Source: Eretmocerus hayati
Taxonomy: Eukaryota; Arthropoda; Insecta; Hymenoptera; Aphelinidae
DNA: 64,000 nt
Assembly: GCA_029851415.1 (NCBI GenBank)
Contig: CM056742.1
Coordinates: 94,168,748-94,232,747 of the forward strand
Reading direction: 5' to 3'
The translations under genes were made by a program, and so were the position numbers. Positions within the stretch are counted from its first letter, which is position 1; every line of letters begins with the position of its first letter. Below the pieces are notes generated by a model, which saw only the letters and a list, made by a program, of their open reading frames with translations, made no database searches and had not been told where the DNA came from. Of this stretch, positions 1-11,680 are shown piece by piece.

Positions 1-199
1 CGAGGAATGCTCATTGGAACGTTTTTTCCCGAGCGCTCTATGGATTTAATGATTCCACAACGCTGTCGTTCGGTGAATACGCTTCAAATAACTGATTTCA
101 TCAATGCGTAGATTTGATGGGAAAAAAAGAAATGTCCGCAGTATATTACAAGGATTGATTCCAAATGTATTCTGATGCTTCTTAAATCACAAAATGTTC

Positions 200-1080
200 C
201 TCATTTTGATCGGAATAATTCTGCAGCTCAAGTAAATCAGACCAAGGGAGCAATGAAGCTCCGGAAGAGATGAAAATCCCAAACAGTGTTCTTTCAAAAT
301 TCTCCATAGAGATGGAAGTGACTGCTCATATATATTTACAGTATATCTGTATTCCGAACCAATTCATAAATTATCAGTCATTAGATTATACAACACTCAA
401 TGGCGAAATAGTAGTAAGAGTTATGAATCAATTTATTCATTATCGAAATCGAAGAGAAAAATCAAGACCCAATGTATGCTACACAATTGGAAAGAGCAGT
501 GATACAATTTTCTCCGTGGCACCTCTGAGGCTCGGATTCATAGTCGTTAATCCGAGATTAGGATCAGCGGATCAGGAGCGCCGTAATCGCTGTGCCTAGA
601 TGTGAACTGACTCGTCATGGCAATCGCAGCGCCCTAAATCTGCTGATTCTAATCTCGGATTAACGACTATGAATTCCAGCCTGAGTAATAGGATTATCCA
701 ATATATTTTGATCATGTGATACATTCGAATCATTTGTTGTCTTCGGATCATTTGTTATCATTTTATTCCATGATATCGTTGACATTCACTTTTCCGTTCT
801 CGAATATTTGTGATACGATTATTCTTTTCCTCAATTCTGATCAAGGATGAATTTATTAATAACTGTTACTACGTATTCTGCATTGAATGTTGTACAATCT
901 AATGACTGACAATTGATGGATTATTTCGGAATCCGGATAAACTCTGGATATATGGGCAGGCACTTCTAGTTCTATTGAGAATTCTGAAGAACACGGTTCG
1001 GAATTTCTATCTCTTTAAGAAGAATTGCTCCCTTAGTCAGGTTCACTTGAGTTGGAGAATGATCCGGACGAATAGGATGG
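200..1080. repeat. Imperfect palindromic (foldback-type) element
   Basis: The left half reads back as the reverse complement of the right half. For example gggagcaatg near 246 pairs with ttgctccc near 1025, and the attagattatacaac region near 383 pairs with ttgtacaatctaat near 889. The arms are diverged with small indels and the centre lies near 605-640. No coding potential is credible; the 109-residue frame inside it is a by-product of the arm. No target duplication was found. It looks like an old MITE or foldback element. Confidence 0.7.
525..685. repeat. Long hairpin at the centre of the 200-1080 palindrome
   Basis: Two arms of about 70 bp pair with few mismatches: attcatagtcgttaatccg near 537 and its reverse complement near 655. 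This is the best conserved part of the palindrome, so it may be a younger inner element or a transcribed hairpin. No flanking duplication is visible. Confidence 0.6.
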
Positions 1081-1087
1081 TGATACC

Positions 1088-1600
1088 ATGCGATACTCAT
1101 GTGAATCTATGAAAAATAAGTTAGATACCCTTCGATACTCATCCGATCCCAGAGAGATGACCACCAATGAGATATCATACGCTACTCGACCAATTCTATG
1201 TTATACCCGGAATATTCCATCTGATACTAGCTCGGTCTCTTGTTGCACCAGTGAGGTATTGCATGATACTCATCCGATCCTACGATTTACATCAATCAGA
1301 TACTGTGCGATACTCATCTTCTGGTCTCATGATGAATTGACGAAGTACCTCGCGATACCCATCTGACCCCATGACCCATCAATGAGAATCCATACAGTAC
1401 TCATCCGATCCTGTGACATTCTAATGAGATGCTATCTGATATTCATCCGATTCTAGGACATAGCAATGACATACTTTCCGATACTCATCGGACCTCACAA
1501 CCTGCCAATACGATACTGTCCTATACTAATCCAATGATACAAGAGACTAAGTGATGATACCATACGATACTATTCCGATAAGCTGCAGACATCTCCCTTG
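1088..1600. repeat. Degenerate GATACTCATCCGATCC repeat block
   Basis: Variants of gatactcatccgatcc recur every few tens of bases. The reverse-complement flavour, gtatcgtatggtatc, dominates 4560-6045, so the two blocks look like one repeat family in opposite orientations. The 92-residue frame here reflects the repeat and is not a gene. Confidence 0.5.
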
Positions 1601-1842
1601 TGTGCCAGCGTGATTATCACCGCAATCCACTACTGAACAGTTTCACCTAACAAAAAATTATATGGGTAGGAACAATCCATCTCTTCATCCGGGTAAGAGA
1701 GAGCAGATAAAGCACTATCGATAATCCGTACAGAATCTATCCTTGCGATTACTCGGTGTCCAATTTGCTGGAGTACTGTTGCAGCCAGTCCGAGATATCA
1801 AGTCTGTTGCATCGCTGTATGCTGTACTCCGGTGCTTTCCTG

Positions 1843-2704
1843 CAGGGTTATCCCGACTCGACTATACCATACATACTCAAGTTTACAAACTATGCATATA
1901 AGCAGCCTAGACGCACGGCCAATACATATTATGTCGTCACTGATACGTAACCCAATGAAATGATCTGAAATTTTGCACACACATGGTTGAAGAGCATTGC
2001 TTCCATGCAGTGAAAGATCTGTGATGAAAAATGGTCCCAGAAAAATTAGAAAAATCATAGCATATTTTTAGATTTTCATAAGCTCCTTCGACGCACGCAT
2101 AATTTTCGACATGCGAGAAAGTTTTTCAGTTTCCAACTATAGCAAAACTCAAAGCGAGAAAGTTGTTTGGAAGGGTCTAAATTGAATTAATATTCAAGAA
2201 TTAGATCGAATGATGCAACAGGAAAAAAGTTCTAAGACTTTGATCGTTGTCAAAGCGCCCCGTGAACTCAGATTGTACTTTTCAGCCGTAAAGATCGGAA
2301 TACGAAAACTACTGAAACTTTTTTCCTATTGCATCATTCAATCTGAATCTTGGGGATTCAGATTATTTAGACGATTCCCAACAACTTTCTTGCTTTGAGT
2401 TTTGCTGTAGTTCAGAACTGAAAAACTTTCTCGCATGTCGAAAATTATGCTTGCGTCGAAGGAGCTTATGAAAATCTAGAAAAATGCTATGATTTTTCTA
2501 ATTTTTCTGGGACCATTTTTCACCACAGATCTTTTACTACATGGAAGCAATGCTCTTCAACTACGTGTGTGCGAATTTTCAGATCATTCAATTGGGTTAC
2601 GTATCAGTGACGACATAATATGTATTGGCCGTGCGCCTAGGCTGCTTATATGCATAGTTTGTAAACTTGAGTATGTATGGTATAGTCGAGTCGGGATAAC
2701 CCTG
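1843..2704. mobile_element. 862-bp palindromic TIR element, hAT-like ends
   Basis: The element starts cagggttatcccgactcg and ends with the matching inverse. Arms of roughly 370 bp extend almost to the centre, where gatgcaacaggaaaaaagtt near 2213 pairs with aacttttttcctattgcatc near 2318. Both arms yield almost the same translated frame (1798-2058 minus, 2489-2746 plus), which is a symmetry artefact. CAGGG ends are typical of hAT elements, but I could not find an 8-bp duplication, so the family is inferred. Part of the right arm (about 2340-2640) is also present near 55225-55500. Confidence 0.65.
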
Positions 2705-4119
2705 CTGGGCCGAGGGAATTCGTTGTGGATTTTCGGGCGTGTTTAGATGTTCTTGCACAGTGCCTGGAGGAATTTCGTACTCTTGACGTGTTAGAAACAG
2801 AGGCCAACATTCTTCATATATGCACTAGGATCGACGAGCAATTTCTGTCAAAATTGCGTCAATTGGGAACACTCAGGCTGTGACTTGTGCATCAGATGAG
2901 TTTTCTCATCAAATAATTTCGTTAAATCTTAATAAACAGAGAACCAGGGCCTTTGTGTAGAGATGAATATTCATTTTCAGGGACTCTGGTGTATCCGAAG
3001 GTCTGTAAAGTCATTGTGACAAAGATCGTTAAACAGCATAACCCGTCATATGCACTGCAGTCTTGACATTTGCCACAGTGTAAGTTACTCATTGGATTCC
3101 TTATTTCAATTGTGATACTCCTAGTGGTTAGATTCCATTCTCAACTTCATAATATTTGGATTTGGTTAACATGTGCAGTTGATTTTTTTCGCATGACAAC
3201 TCAGATGGTTGGGGGGTAGAGGTTATTATTGTTAGGTCTTGAATTGAACTCAGGTAGATGACGCTCCTTACAAATCAGAACTGCAGGTCATTATTGTGGT
3301 CCACAAGTCTCTGTCCCTCATTGATAGGGTGCAAGAGTATATTTGTATCATATACGTTAGTTTGACCAACTCCTGCTCACCTATGCCGCAAACTAAATCC
3401 TTACTCACCCAAATTAGAATCGAAGAGATTTATTTATTCATTCTATTTTATATTTCCAATTTACGGGCTAAAGCCCTCACAAGATCACACAATATGTATA
3501 GGGCGTGGTAGCACTAATATGTACATACTAGAAATAATGAATACACCAAAATTGAATACCAGGATCATCTACAACGTGCCTGATAACAATTGAATATCTA
3601 TTGAGAGATAGAACCTGCTCCGTCATTAGACCAGATCATGATGGATTCATCTGTGAATCTCATGTGAATACCTGATGATTGAACAACAACTATTTGTAGG
3701 GAATGTGAATGGAATTTGAGAGTTGTCTAATCCTGATGTGCATGTGTGTTGAACTTTAACGATATCTCACTTTTAAAAGGAGGCTTGGGAGGATTCTATG
3801 GCTCAGGCTATAGGTGAGACCCTTAGATGTTAACTCTTCATGCGTTCCGTACCCTCAATTCTAACTCTACTGCAGTAATGAATTTCATCATCTCACTCAA
3901 ATTTCCTATTTTGCGTTCCCATTGCTGACTCTGTCCCACTCATTCAATTTTCAAGGAAGAAAAAAAATGTCCGGTCCTTGATCATGTTTCTTGGAGGAAT
4001 TCAAGATTCCAAGAGTGTATTGTTCTAAAACTAATGAATGTATATCGGATACATATCACTGGTTTTCCCCTAATTATTGATTCTGTCCAGATGACTTTGG
4101 CTACCCTACTGAAAACTCC
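2705..4119. other. Intergenic stretch, no recognisable gene
   Basis: AT-rich sequence with no reading frame of known type. The 71-residue frame near 3296 has no recognisable domain. No clear tandem or inverted structure was seen. Confidence 0.4.
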
Positions 4120-4179
4120 CACGTGGAAAATCACGTGGTTAACCACGTGGTTGAGCACGTGGTCAAGTACGTTGTCGAA
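4120..4179. repeat. 12-bp minisatellite of CACGTGG (E-box cluster)
   Basis: The core cacgtgg occurs at 4120, 4132, 4144 and 4156 with exact 12-bp spacing, followed by a decayed fifth unit at 4168 (tacgttg). CACGTG is the canonical E-box bound by bHLH proteins of the Max/USF/Clock type. The spacing is close to one helical turn. Whether it regulates anything is unknown, because no nearby gene was identified. Confidence 0.75.
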
Positions 4180-4559
4180 GGAATAACATGATCAAGTGAT
4201 AGACGCTAGCATTTTGTTCAAATATATCATTACAGTTTAACTACTCTTGAACTTCAGCACCACAAAGATCAGATTTTCGCATTTTTCACAATCTCGACGG
4301 AGATTCACGATAGTAGATGTTCTAATGTACAACCATCTTTGGTTCAACCATAGGTAAATTCAACTCCGATTTTGGTCATGCACTGATTCATATCTATTTT
4401 CCTCGTTTCATCCATCAATATGTCTTGTTTTAGATTGTCCACAGTTGAAGAATATCTAACTTGAGAGAATTTCGGGAAAGCACGTTTTCCCTCTCATAGT
4501 ATTGTTTGAAAATCCAATGCCGTTCTGAGGTGAACATCGCATAATATTTCATGCGTATC

Positions 4560-5640
4560 AGGTCATTTATATCGTTTCGTATCTCATGTCATCGTAAGCG
4601 CATATTATGACGAACTAGTCACGTATCGTAGAGGATCTCCCAGTATCTCACAGAATCGCGTAGTATCGTTTGATATCTCGTGGTATCATATGAGAATACA
4701 AGGCATTTCTAGGGTGAGTATCGTATGGTATCATATTAGTAACAGGCCATGAATATCAATCAGTATCGTATAGTATCCTCAGTGTATATTCTGCTCAAAA
4801 AGTTGCGTATCGTACAGTATATCACAATATCTCACAGAATCCAACAGTATTGTTTGATATCTCATGGTATTGTATAAGAATGCAAGGCATTCCTGGTTTG
4901 AGTATCGTATGGTATCATATTAGTATCAGACCAAAAATATCAATCAATATCGAATGGTATCGTAAGGGTACATTGTATTCGAAAAGTCGCGTATCGTACA
5001 GTATATCACGGTATCTCACAGAATCCAACAGTATCGTTTGATATCTCATGGTATCGTTTAAGAATACAGGGCATTCCTAGGGTGAGTATCGTATCGTATC
5101 ATATTAGTATCAGGCCGAAAGTATCAATCAGTATCGCACAGTATATCACAGTATCTCACAGAATCCAATGGTATCGTTTGATATCTCATGGTATCGTACA
5201 AGAATGCAGGGCATCCCTGGGGTGAGTATCGTATGGTATCATATTAATATCAGACCAAAAATATCAATCAGTATCGTAGAGTATCGCAAGGGTATATTCT
5301 ACTCGAAAAGTCGCGCATCGCACAGTGTATCATAGTATCTCACAGAATCCAACAGTATCGTTTGATATCTCATGGTATCGTATATGAATGCAGGGCATCC
5401 TAGGGTGAGTATCGTATGGTATCATATTAGTATCAGGCCGAAAATATCAATCAGTATCGTATAGTATCGTGAGCGTATATTCTACTCGAAATGTCACGTA
5501 TCGTACAGTATATCACAGTATTCCACAGAATCTAACAGTATTGTTTGATATCTCATGGTATCGTATAAGAATACAGGGCATTCCTAGGGCGAGTATCGTA
5601 TAATACCTCATTAGTATATCACTGCATATGATGTTGATTC
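4560..5640. repeat. 184-bp tandem repeat (GTATCGTATGGTATC family)
   Basis: The marker cacagaatcc recurs at 4649, 4833, 5017, 5157, 5341 and 5524. Spacings are 184, 184, 140, 184 and 183, so one unit carries a deletion of about 44 bp. Within each unit, tatc and gtat motifs recur at short intervals. Degenerate material continues to about 5760 and again from 5983 to 6045. Confidence 0.85.
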
Positions 5641-5764
5641 CATATGAGTATCGTATGGTATTCCATGGGTATCTGTGGAAAAGTATCGTATAGTATCTCT
5701 CGAGTACCTATGAGTTCGTATTGCAAATATCGTGAAATATTTCTTGAGTATCGTATGGTATCAC

Positions 5765-5974
5765 CATAGACATAGAAGTATAGACTGCTGGTCGCGTATA
5801 CTCGCCATTGTCATTGAAACATAGGCCTTTGCGTGAGAGTGAGAGAGACGGCATTCTCCAAGGCGCACGCTTTCAACATGCGATTCCTATGTTGCGTCTC
5901 TCTCACTCTCATTGGAGAGCCTCGATGTCAACGGCGAAGATACGGGTCCGGCAGTCTATACTTCTATGTCTATG
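5765..5974. mobile_element. 210-bp MITE with 8-bp target duplication (hAT-like)
   Basis: The ends catagacatagaagtatag and its exact inverse form perfect TIRs of at least 23 bp, and most of the 210 bp folds into one hairpin. It is flanked by an exact 8-bp duplication, ggtatcac, at 5757-5764 and 5975-5982. An 8-bp duplication fits hAT (also P or Merlin) elements. It inserted into the end of the 184-bp repeat block. The short frames inside are not genes. Confidence 0.85.
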
Positions 5975-6089
5975 GGTATCACATGGTCGTATCGTATGAG
6001 TATCGCATGAGTATCGTATGGTATCTCATTCTATACCATACCATACGATACTCATTTAAATTTTTCATCAGGGTGGATACCGGCGAGCT

Positions 6090-7604
6090 TATTTCGTGGA
6101 ACACAAATCAGACGTCCTTCAGAAATTCAAAATTTGTGAGAAGGAGTCGAAAAATCTCACTGGGAGAAGTATGAAGTTTCTCAGGTGTGACAATGGTCTT
6201 GAGTACGCCAACGAGGAGTTGGCGCGAGACAACAGGACCGTCGTGGAGTGCGCTCGCTCCATGCTCAAAGCAAAGGAGTTGCCCTGATTTCCTGTGGGCG
6301 AAAGCTGTGAACACTGCTGTCTATTTGCTGAACAGGATCTGAAGTCCTACTACAGATGAGAGCAAAACTTCCTTTGGAATGTGGACAAACAAGAAGCCAG
6401 ACCTAAGTCATGTCAGAATTTTCGGTTCGGTGGCATATCAGCATGTGCCCAAACAACTGTCAAGGAAACTAGATGCCAAAGCCAAAAGAATTCTCTTAGT
6501 TGGGTACGAGGGAGACTCGGCAAACTACAGGTTATACAGCTCTGACAGAAAGAAAGTGGCGATCTCAAGAAATGTCACATTCAACGAGTACCCTAAAGAA
6601 AAACCAAGATCATGTCCTCCGGAAGCGGGCATCACTCTGCCAGGTCCAGAGAAAGAAGAACATCAACAAGGGGGTGAGGAGCAGAATCATCTTCAAAGAC
6701 ATGCAGCTGGTACTGCTGAAATGAATAATGATGTCCATGCCCATGTTGATGAGAGAGACGAGAGGCCTGATCCTCTCAAACCAGTTCGACAGCTCAGGGA
6801 CAGATCTTTGCTTAGACCCCCAACAAGGTACGCACTGAATGATGCTGTTGAGAATGTACCACAGAATATGCCAGGAGCTTTCAGTAGCCCTGATGCAGCT
6901 AACTGTCAAGAGGCAGTCAACAACAAATTGCAGGCCCACCAAATCAATCAAACCTGGAAGTATGTACCAAAAACACTCGACATGAGGGTAATTGATTCAA
7001 AGTGGGTGTTTGAAGTCAACAGTGCTGATGGTGGGAATCCTCAATTCAAAGCTCGCCTAGTTGCGAGGGGCTTTATGAACAAGCAGGTATTGACTATACA
7101 GAGACATTCTCTCCTGTCGTCAGATATGACTCCCTTCGTGTGCTGTTGGCTCACATCACTCAAGAGGACCTGGAGATACTGACCATTGATGTGAGAACTG
7201 CATTCCTGTGTGGTGAATTAGATGAGCAGATCTATATGGAAGTGCCTGAAGGTGTCAGTGAAGTGGACAGTGGAAAGTTTGTATGTTTGTTGCTGAAAGC
7301 ACTGTATGGTTCTGAATAAGCATCAAAATGCTGGATTGATAGAATGAGAAGATTTCTAGCTAGATTTAAATTCAGAGAGAGTGATGGTGATAAGTGTATT
7401 TTTGTTGGAGGAGTTGAGGATTTCATTGTATACCTAGCCTTGTTTGTTGACGATGGGCTGGTAGTATGCAAAAAATCCAAAGTCTTGGAGTTGGTCATGT
7501 CTGAGATGAGTAAAGAATTTGAAATCACCACTGGTGATGCTAGTTTCTTTGTAGGCATGCAAATCAGTCGCAATCGCATCAACAAGACTATGGTCATCAT
7601 CCAG
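6090..7604 (+). pseudogene. Copia pol remnant: integrase and first part of reverse transcriptase
   Basis: The first segment reads as Copia integrase core with CDNGLEYANEEL, containing the second catalytic Asp. About 20-25 residues are then missing up to NRTVVECARSML, so the stretch with the catalytic Glu is lost. A stop follows near 6284. The 267-residue frame from 6379 continues with the integrase tail (FGSVAYQHVPKQL) and the RT start (VIDSKWVFEVN, KARLVARGFMNKQ). A one-base frameshift lies near 7085, after which the next frame has DVRTAFLCGELDEQIYME. A stop sits where KQAS is expected (near 7318). The frame from 7344 includes FVDDGLVV, the RT catalytic motif. It ends at the inserted LTR element. 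Confidence 0.9.
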
Positions 7605-7852
7605 TGTTAAGTCTGTAGACTTAATGGTGTAATTTCGGGTTCGTAGATTGAAGCTCACAGTTGATAACAATACTGAGGTCCCTTTAATAACGACTTGTAA
7701 ATACTATGTACAGATAGAAGAGATGTAGTGTGCTCCGTGTCCCCGCGATATCTGTCTGCACAGCTGCTTGAACGCGGGAGGGTAGACTTGCGCATGCTCA
7801 CACATACACACATACTCGCACGAATACTCATGAAGTATGAGTGGATGCAACA
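7605..7852 (-). repeat. LTR (3' in element orientation) of the gag-only element
   Basis: 248 bp, starts tgttaagtctgtagac and ends gatgcaaca. It is the direct partner of 10097-10344. Confidence 0.92.
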
Positions 7853-8531
7853 CTTCTACTTGTGAAAAAAATTCATGTAGTACAGGGAAAGTGCAGAAAT
7901 GTAAGTTGGAAAAAGAATCTCGTACTTGATTGAATTTTAGAAAATTTGAAGCTAAACTTTGTAAATGTAGAAATTATTTTGATGTAAATACCAATTGAAA
8001 CTGCATGTGGCGTGAAATTAAAAAAAAATCATTTGTAGTTCCCTGGCGTAAAATAACGTGAATTTTCATAGCAGATACACTCCCAAAGAAAATTTCTTCA
8101 CTCATCAATTTCAAGTTCTTGTAGTACACACACTTCCAACACTTTGTAAGTCCTTTGAACACATCTTACAATAAAATTGTAGATTCGCAACAAGATTTGT
8201 AGAAATTTATGAGAGAAAAAATTCTGTACGCATTGTCGTATTGAAAACCAATCACACAGGAACGGTTTTAGCATGTAAAAAAGCGTCAAACGTAGAACCT
8301 TTAAATGTTTCGCAGTTTTTCTCTGAAATTAGAACTTTTAAAAAATTTTGTAATAATTTGTATATAACACTTGGTTTGAATAGTCTTTCTGAATAAAAAA
8401 AAATTGTAGATAATGTAAACTCCTGTAGATAGAAATTGTAAATATTCTTGTGAATGAAAATTGTGAATATCGTAGATTTTTGTAAATACTGTCAACTCAA
8501 CGTAGTTAGGGAATTTATGATGTGATTTGAA
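7853..8531. other. Non-coding AT-rich interior of the gag-only element
   Basis: Where pol would be expected there is about 680 bp of AT-rich sequence dense in tgtag and tgtaaa words, with no RT or integrase motif in any frame. This supports an internal deletion or replacement of pol. Confidence 0.6.
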
Positions 8532-9482
8532 CTATTCAGATACAAAAAAGTACGACTGAAAAATGTCCCGCACTTCGCATTCTCCAAGATGTTGTACTTG
8601 TTCAGGTTCTTGAACATTCCACTTTCTGAGACACACTTTCTCTATGTATCCTCTATTCCTGCAGAAGTTGCAGACTGTATCAAGAGGCAAGTTGCACTTG
8701 TCTGCCCTGTGTTTCGCAGACCCGCAGCGATAGCACGTTTTCCTCGTAGTCCTCGTATTGAACTGTGGATTCTTCGAAGTTGTAGCATTTAGCTGATTCC
8801 TTGAAGTGGAAGCATTCTCCTTCCCGCCATCCTTCCGGTGTACGTTTCTATTATCCTGTATGTAATTTACAGCTGACGAATTTCATGTAGACTCTGAATG
8901 TAACGTATCCGTTTCTCGCTCTGAAAGTTCTATTGCCAATGCACATTGCAGAGTTTTTATGAAGGTGAGATTGTCTGTCTCGAGCAATCTACTTTGGATG
9001 CGTTTACTGGGTAGACCGAACACGAACTGGTTGCGTAAAGCATTTTGAGTGAACGTACCGGAATTGCATGTAGTGCTGAGTTTTGTAAGAGCATTGGCGT
9101 AGTCTTGAACGCATTCTCCATCCAGCTGCCTCCTGCTGTTGAACTTGAAAACCTCCGCGATCTCCAAGGCTGCTGGCGCATAGAGTCCTTTTAATTTCGC
9201 AGTGAGTTCAGCGTAAGATTCATCGTAGGGCTGCTCATTGCCGTAGGCATCACAAAGAGAATTGAAAGCTGTTGCACCGATGTAGTGTAGAAGATACGGC
9301 ACTTTATCCTCGGCCGAAATTTTCATGATTAGAAATGCACCTTCGAAGCGCTGAATCCAACGGTCCCAATTTGAAGTGCCGGGGACGAACGGCTCGAACT
9401 GTAGATTTGGCACCATTGTAGTTGTAGCTGAAGTCATCGACCCGCTGCTTATTCCTGAATTATTTGCAGGCGGATCTGGCAT
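8532..9482 (-). pseudogene. Gag polyprotein with zinc knuckles, one in-frame stop
   Basis: Reading leftward from an ATG at 9482 (MPDPPANNSG), the protein has the retroelement Gag pattern NWDRWIQRFEGAFLI, and later EVFKFNSRRQ and QDYANALTKL. A single TGA at 8883-8885 interrupts the frame. The same frame continues to a TAG at 8532-8534 and contains CYRCGSAKHRADKC, a CX2CX4HX4C knuckle. A second knuckle, CNFCRNRGYIEKVC, has Tyr in the His position. Gag packages element RNA into particles. The in-frame ATG at 9626 adds a leader without Gag features, so I prefer 9482. Confidence 0.85.
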
Positions 9483-9649
9483 CACTGTAGATTTTTCGCG
9501 CGCAAATGAATTTGCGCTGTATATTTGGCGCGCACTGTAGGTATATGTAGAATGTACGTAATGTATGTATTTGTAAAGGGAGCACGGAAGCACTGTAGTT
9601 GCATTGTAATTGCACTGTAGTTGCACTGTAAGCGAAGGCTGTACTTTTT

Positions 9650-9722
9650 ATTGTAGGCTTGTAGGCGTAGGCTGTAGTTTGCAAACTTGTAGGCGTAGGC
9701 TGCAGTTTGCAAACTTGTAGCT
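9650..9722. repeat. Short minisatellite in the gag leader
   Basis: The word cttgtaggcgtaggctg is repeated next to gtttgcaaa, about two and a half copies. It lies in the 5' leader of the gag-only element, upstream of the preferred Gag start. Confidence 0.6.
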
Positions 9723-10077
9723 TATGCACTCGTTTTGAATGTAAAACTCGTGCCGTAGCGCAACGCGCGAAAGGCGGGCGTGCACCGATACGAGAACAAA
9801 TGCACCGATTCTTCTCACTCAGTTTGTGCCGTGGTGAAACGGATATGCGAGCGTGCACCGGCACAAAACAAATGCACTGGAACGTACTTCACTGTAGGTA
9901 GATGGAGGCTTCTAGCTGTAGCCTTGTAGCTGTACTCAAATGCCGTTATGTATTATAATGAGCACTCGCACGGATGATTTCGGAGCGCGGCAACAGGTGT
10001 AAAGCCTACCGGCTCACAGGCTGCTGTCCGCAAAGACTCGCACTTTTCACACGAAATGCATTGTAGATCACTGTATA

Positions 10078-10095
10078 CCACTGTCCTCGTCGCCA
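10078..10095 (-). other. Primer binding site of the gag-only element
   Basis: On the minus strand the sequence one base inside the 5' LTR reads TGGCGACGAGGACAGTGG. The leading TGG matches the CCA tail of a tRNA primer. The tRNA species was not assigned. Confidence 0.65.
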
Positions 10096-10096
10096 C

Positions 10097-10344
10097 TGTT
10101 AAGTCTGTAGACTTGATGGTGTGATTTCGGGTTCGTAGATTGAAACTCACAATTGATAACAATACTTAGGTCACTTTGATAACGGCTTGTAAATACTATG
10201 TACAGATAGAAGAGATGTAGTGTGCTCCATGTCCCCGCGATATCTGTCTGCACAGCTGCTTGAATGCGGGAGGGTAGACTTGCGCATGCTCACACATACA
10301 CACATACTCGCACGCATACTCATGAAGTATGAGTCGATGCAACA
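10097..10344 (-). repeat. LTR (5' in element orientation) of the gag-only element
   Basis: 248 bp, about 95 percent identical to 7605-7852, followed by accagg, which continues the interrupted Copia frame. Confidence 0.92.
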
Positions 10345-11207
10345 ACCAGGATATGTATGTAAGGTATGTTCTTGAGAAATTTGGAATGCTCGATGTTGAC
10401 GGTATGTGTGTTCCAGCTGATCCAAATGTAAATCTGCACTCTGCAGATTCTGAGTGTGAGCAAGTGTGTGCAGTTCCTTACAGAGAGCCGGTTGGTTCAC
10501 TCATGTATTTAGCAATGGTATCCAGACCAGGTATTGCTTGTTCAGTCAGCATTCTTAGTAGATTCATGAATAAATTTAATTATGAGCATTGGCGTGCAGC
10601 TAAGAGAGTACTCTCTTACTTACTTAATTCAGTAGATCTAGGAATCTGTTACAATGGTGTGAATGGGAAAGATTGAGTTGGTTATTCTGATGCTGATTTC
10701 GCCAATGATTTGGACACTAGAAGATCTACTACTGGATATGTATTTTCCATGAGTGTTGGTGTGGTTACTTGGTGCTCTCAGCGACAAAAACTTGTAACGC
10801 TTAGCACTACTGAATCTGAATATGTTGCTGCATCATCTGCTTCTCAGGAAGTGAAGTGGTTGTTGAAGCTTGTGAATGATATCAAGTGTCAGAAAGTAAA
10901 AGGTGTAACTTTATGTGTAGGTAACCAAAGTGCCATCAAGCTTGTCAAGAATCCAGAATCCCATAAGAAAACCAAACATATTGACACTCGATATCATTTC
11001 ATAAGAGACATTCATGAGTCTGGTGAGCTAAAACTGAAATATGTGCCTTCAGATTCTCAATTAGCTGACTTGTTTACTAAAGCTCTTCCAAGAGATGAAT
11101 TCCTGAGTATGAGAGAGCGAATTGGAATGATTTCTGGAAGTGAATTTTGTCAAAAGAAATGTCTAAGTGTGCTTAGTTTGAAAAAAGAGGTGGGAGAGTT
11201 GAGATGA
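10345..11207 (+). pseudogene. Copia pol remnant: end of RT and RNase H
   Basis: The frame resumes with QDMYVRYVLEKFGM and continues as the Copia RT C-terminal region (YREPVGSLMYLAMVSRPGI). A TGA stop near 10675 is followed by the RNase H core: [20 protein letters not shown], then [20 protein letters not shown] and [10 protein letters not shown]. RNase H removes template RNA during reverse transcription. The tail ends just inside the candidate 3' LTR. Confidence 0.92.
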
Positions 11208-11522
11208 ATCTCTTGTCAATTTACTGTTTCTCCACACTTGTATGCAGTGATCTCAAGCCGGTATGTATGGGCAGCCACGTTACCGCCATGGCTCACCGTA
11301 GGTAGTATGGGTGTGTGTGAGCTCGCTTTCGCGAGCTCGCTCTATTAGTTAGTCGTAGTGAGTCAACCACCGAGCGCTCATCGCACTGATCATGTAATCT
11401 TTGTAATCTCGCCCATGTAACTGCTCTTTTTATTAATTCATTGAATACAGTTCCAAGTCGAAGTGCTTATTTTCTGTGGTTCTCCAGTCCTCTCTAAATA
11501 ACTTTCGCGGTGACATCCAACA
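11200..11522 (+). repeat. Candidate 3' LTR of the Copia element
   Basis: A purine-rich tract (aaaaaagaggtgggagag, 11181-11198) lies just before tgagatgaatctc, as expected for a polypurine tract and LTR start. A plausible end is gacatccaaca at 11522. No 5' partner exists in the window, so the limits are inferred. Confidence 0.45.
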
Positions 11523-11680
11523 GTTACTATCGGAGATGATTTTCATGAAATCTGATCCTAACAATATTGATAGAAAAGAATTGATAGAAAAGAAGATTCC
11601 GAAAAACTGAACAGAATTCATCGATCTATCCTTAAAGATTTATTTGGATTAAACATGTGTATCCTTCTGGCTCGACACTA

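Larger units (their letters stand above)
7605..10344 (-). mobile_element. Gag-only, non-autonomous LTR retrotransposon inserted in Copia pol
   Basis: Two 248-bp direct repeats with TG...CA ends bound a 2244-bp interior. The minus strand encodes one Gag-like protein with zinc knuckles; no protease, RT or integrase is present. The flanks share ccag (7601-7604 and 10346-10349), consistent with a 4-5 bp target duplication with one change. The LTRs differ at about 12 of 248 positions (about 95 percent identity). A tRNA-type primer site lies next to the 5' LTR (the right-hand copy). It must be mobilised in trans, probably by a Gypsy-type relative. Confidence 0.9.
6046..11522 (+). mobile_element. 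Truncated, degenerate Ty1/Copia retrotransposon
   Basis: From about 6090 to 11207 the plus strand encodes Copia-order pol: integrase, then reverse transcriptase, then RNase H. It is split by a 2740-bp LTR element at 7605-10344. The 5' LTR, gag, protease and N-terminal integrase are missing; the left edge abuts the GTATCGTATGG repeat block near 6045. A candidate 3' LTR follows the coding region. Frameshifts and stops show it is dead. Confidence 0.88.

Noticed and set aside
1798..2746. Two nearly identical 85-residue proteins on opposite strands
   Set aside because: They are mirror translations of the two arms of the palindromic element at 1843-2704, not a gene pair.
7974..8495. Small minus-strand proteins between the LTR and gag of the nested element
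   Set aside because: AT-rich, low-complexity translations with no pol motif.
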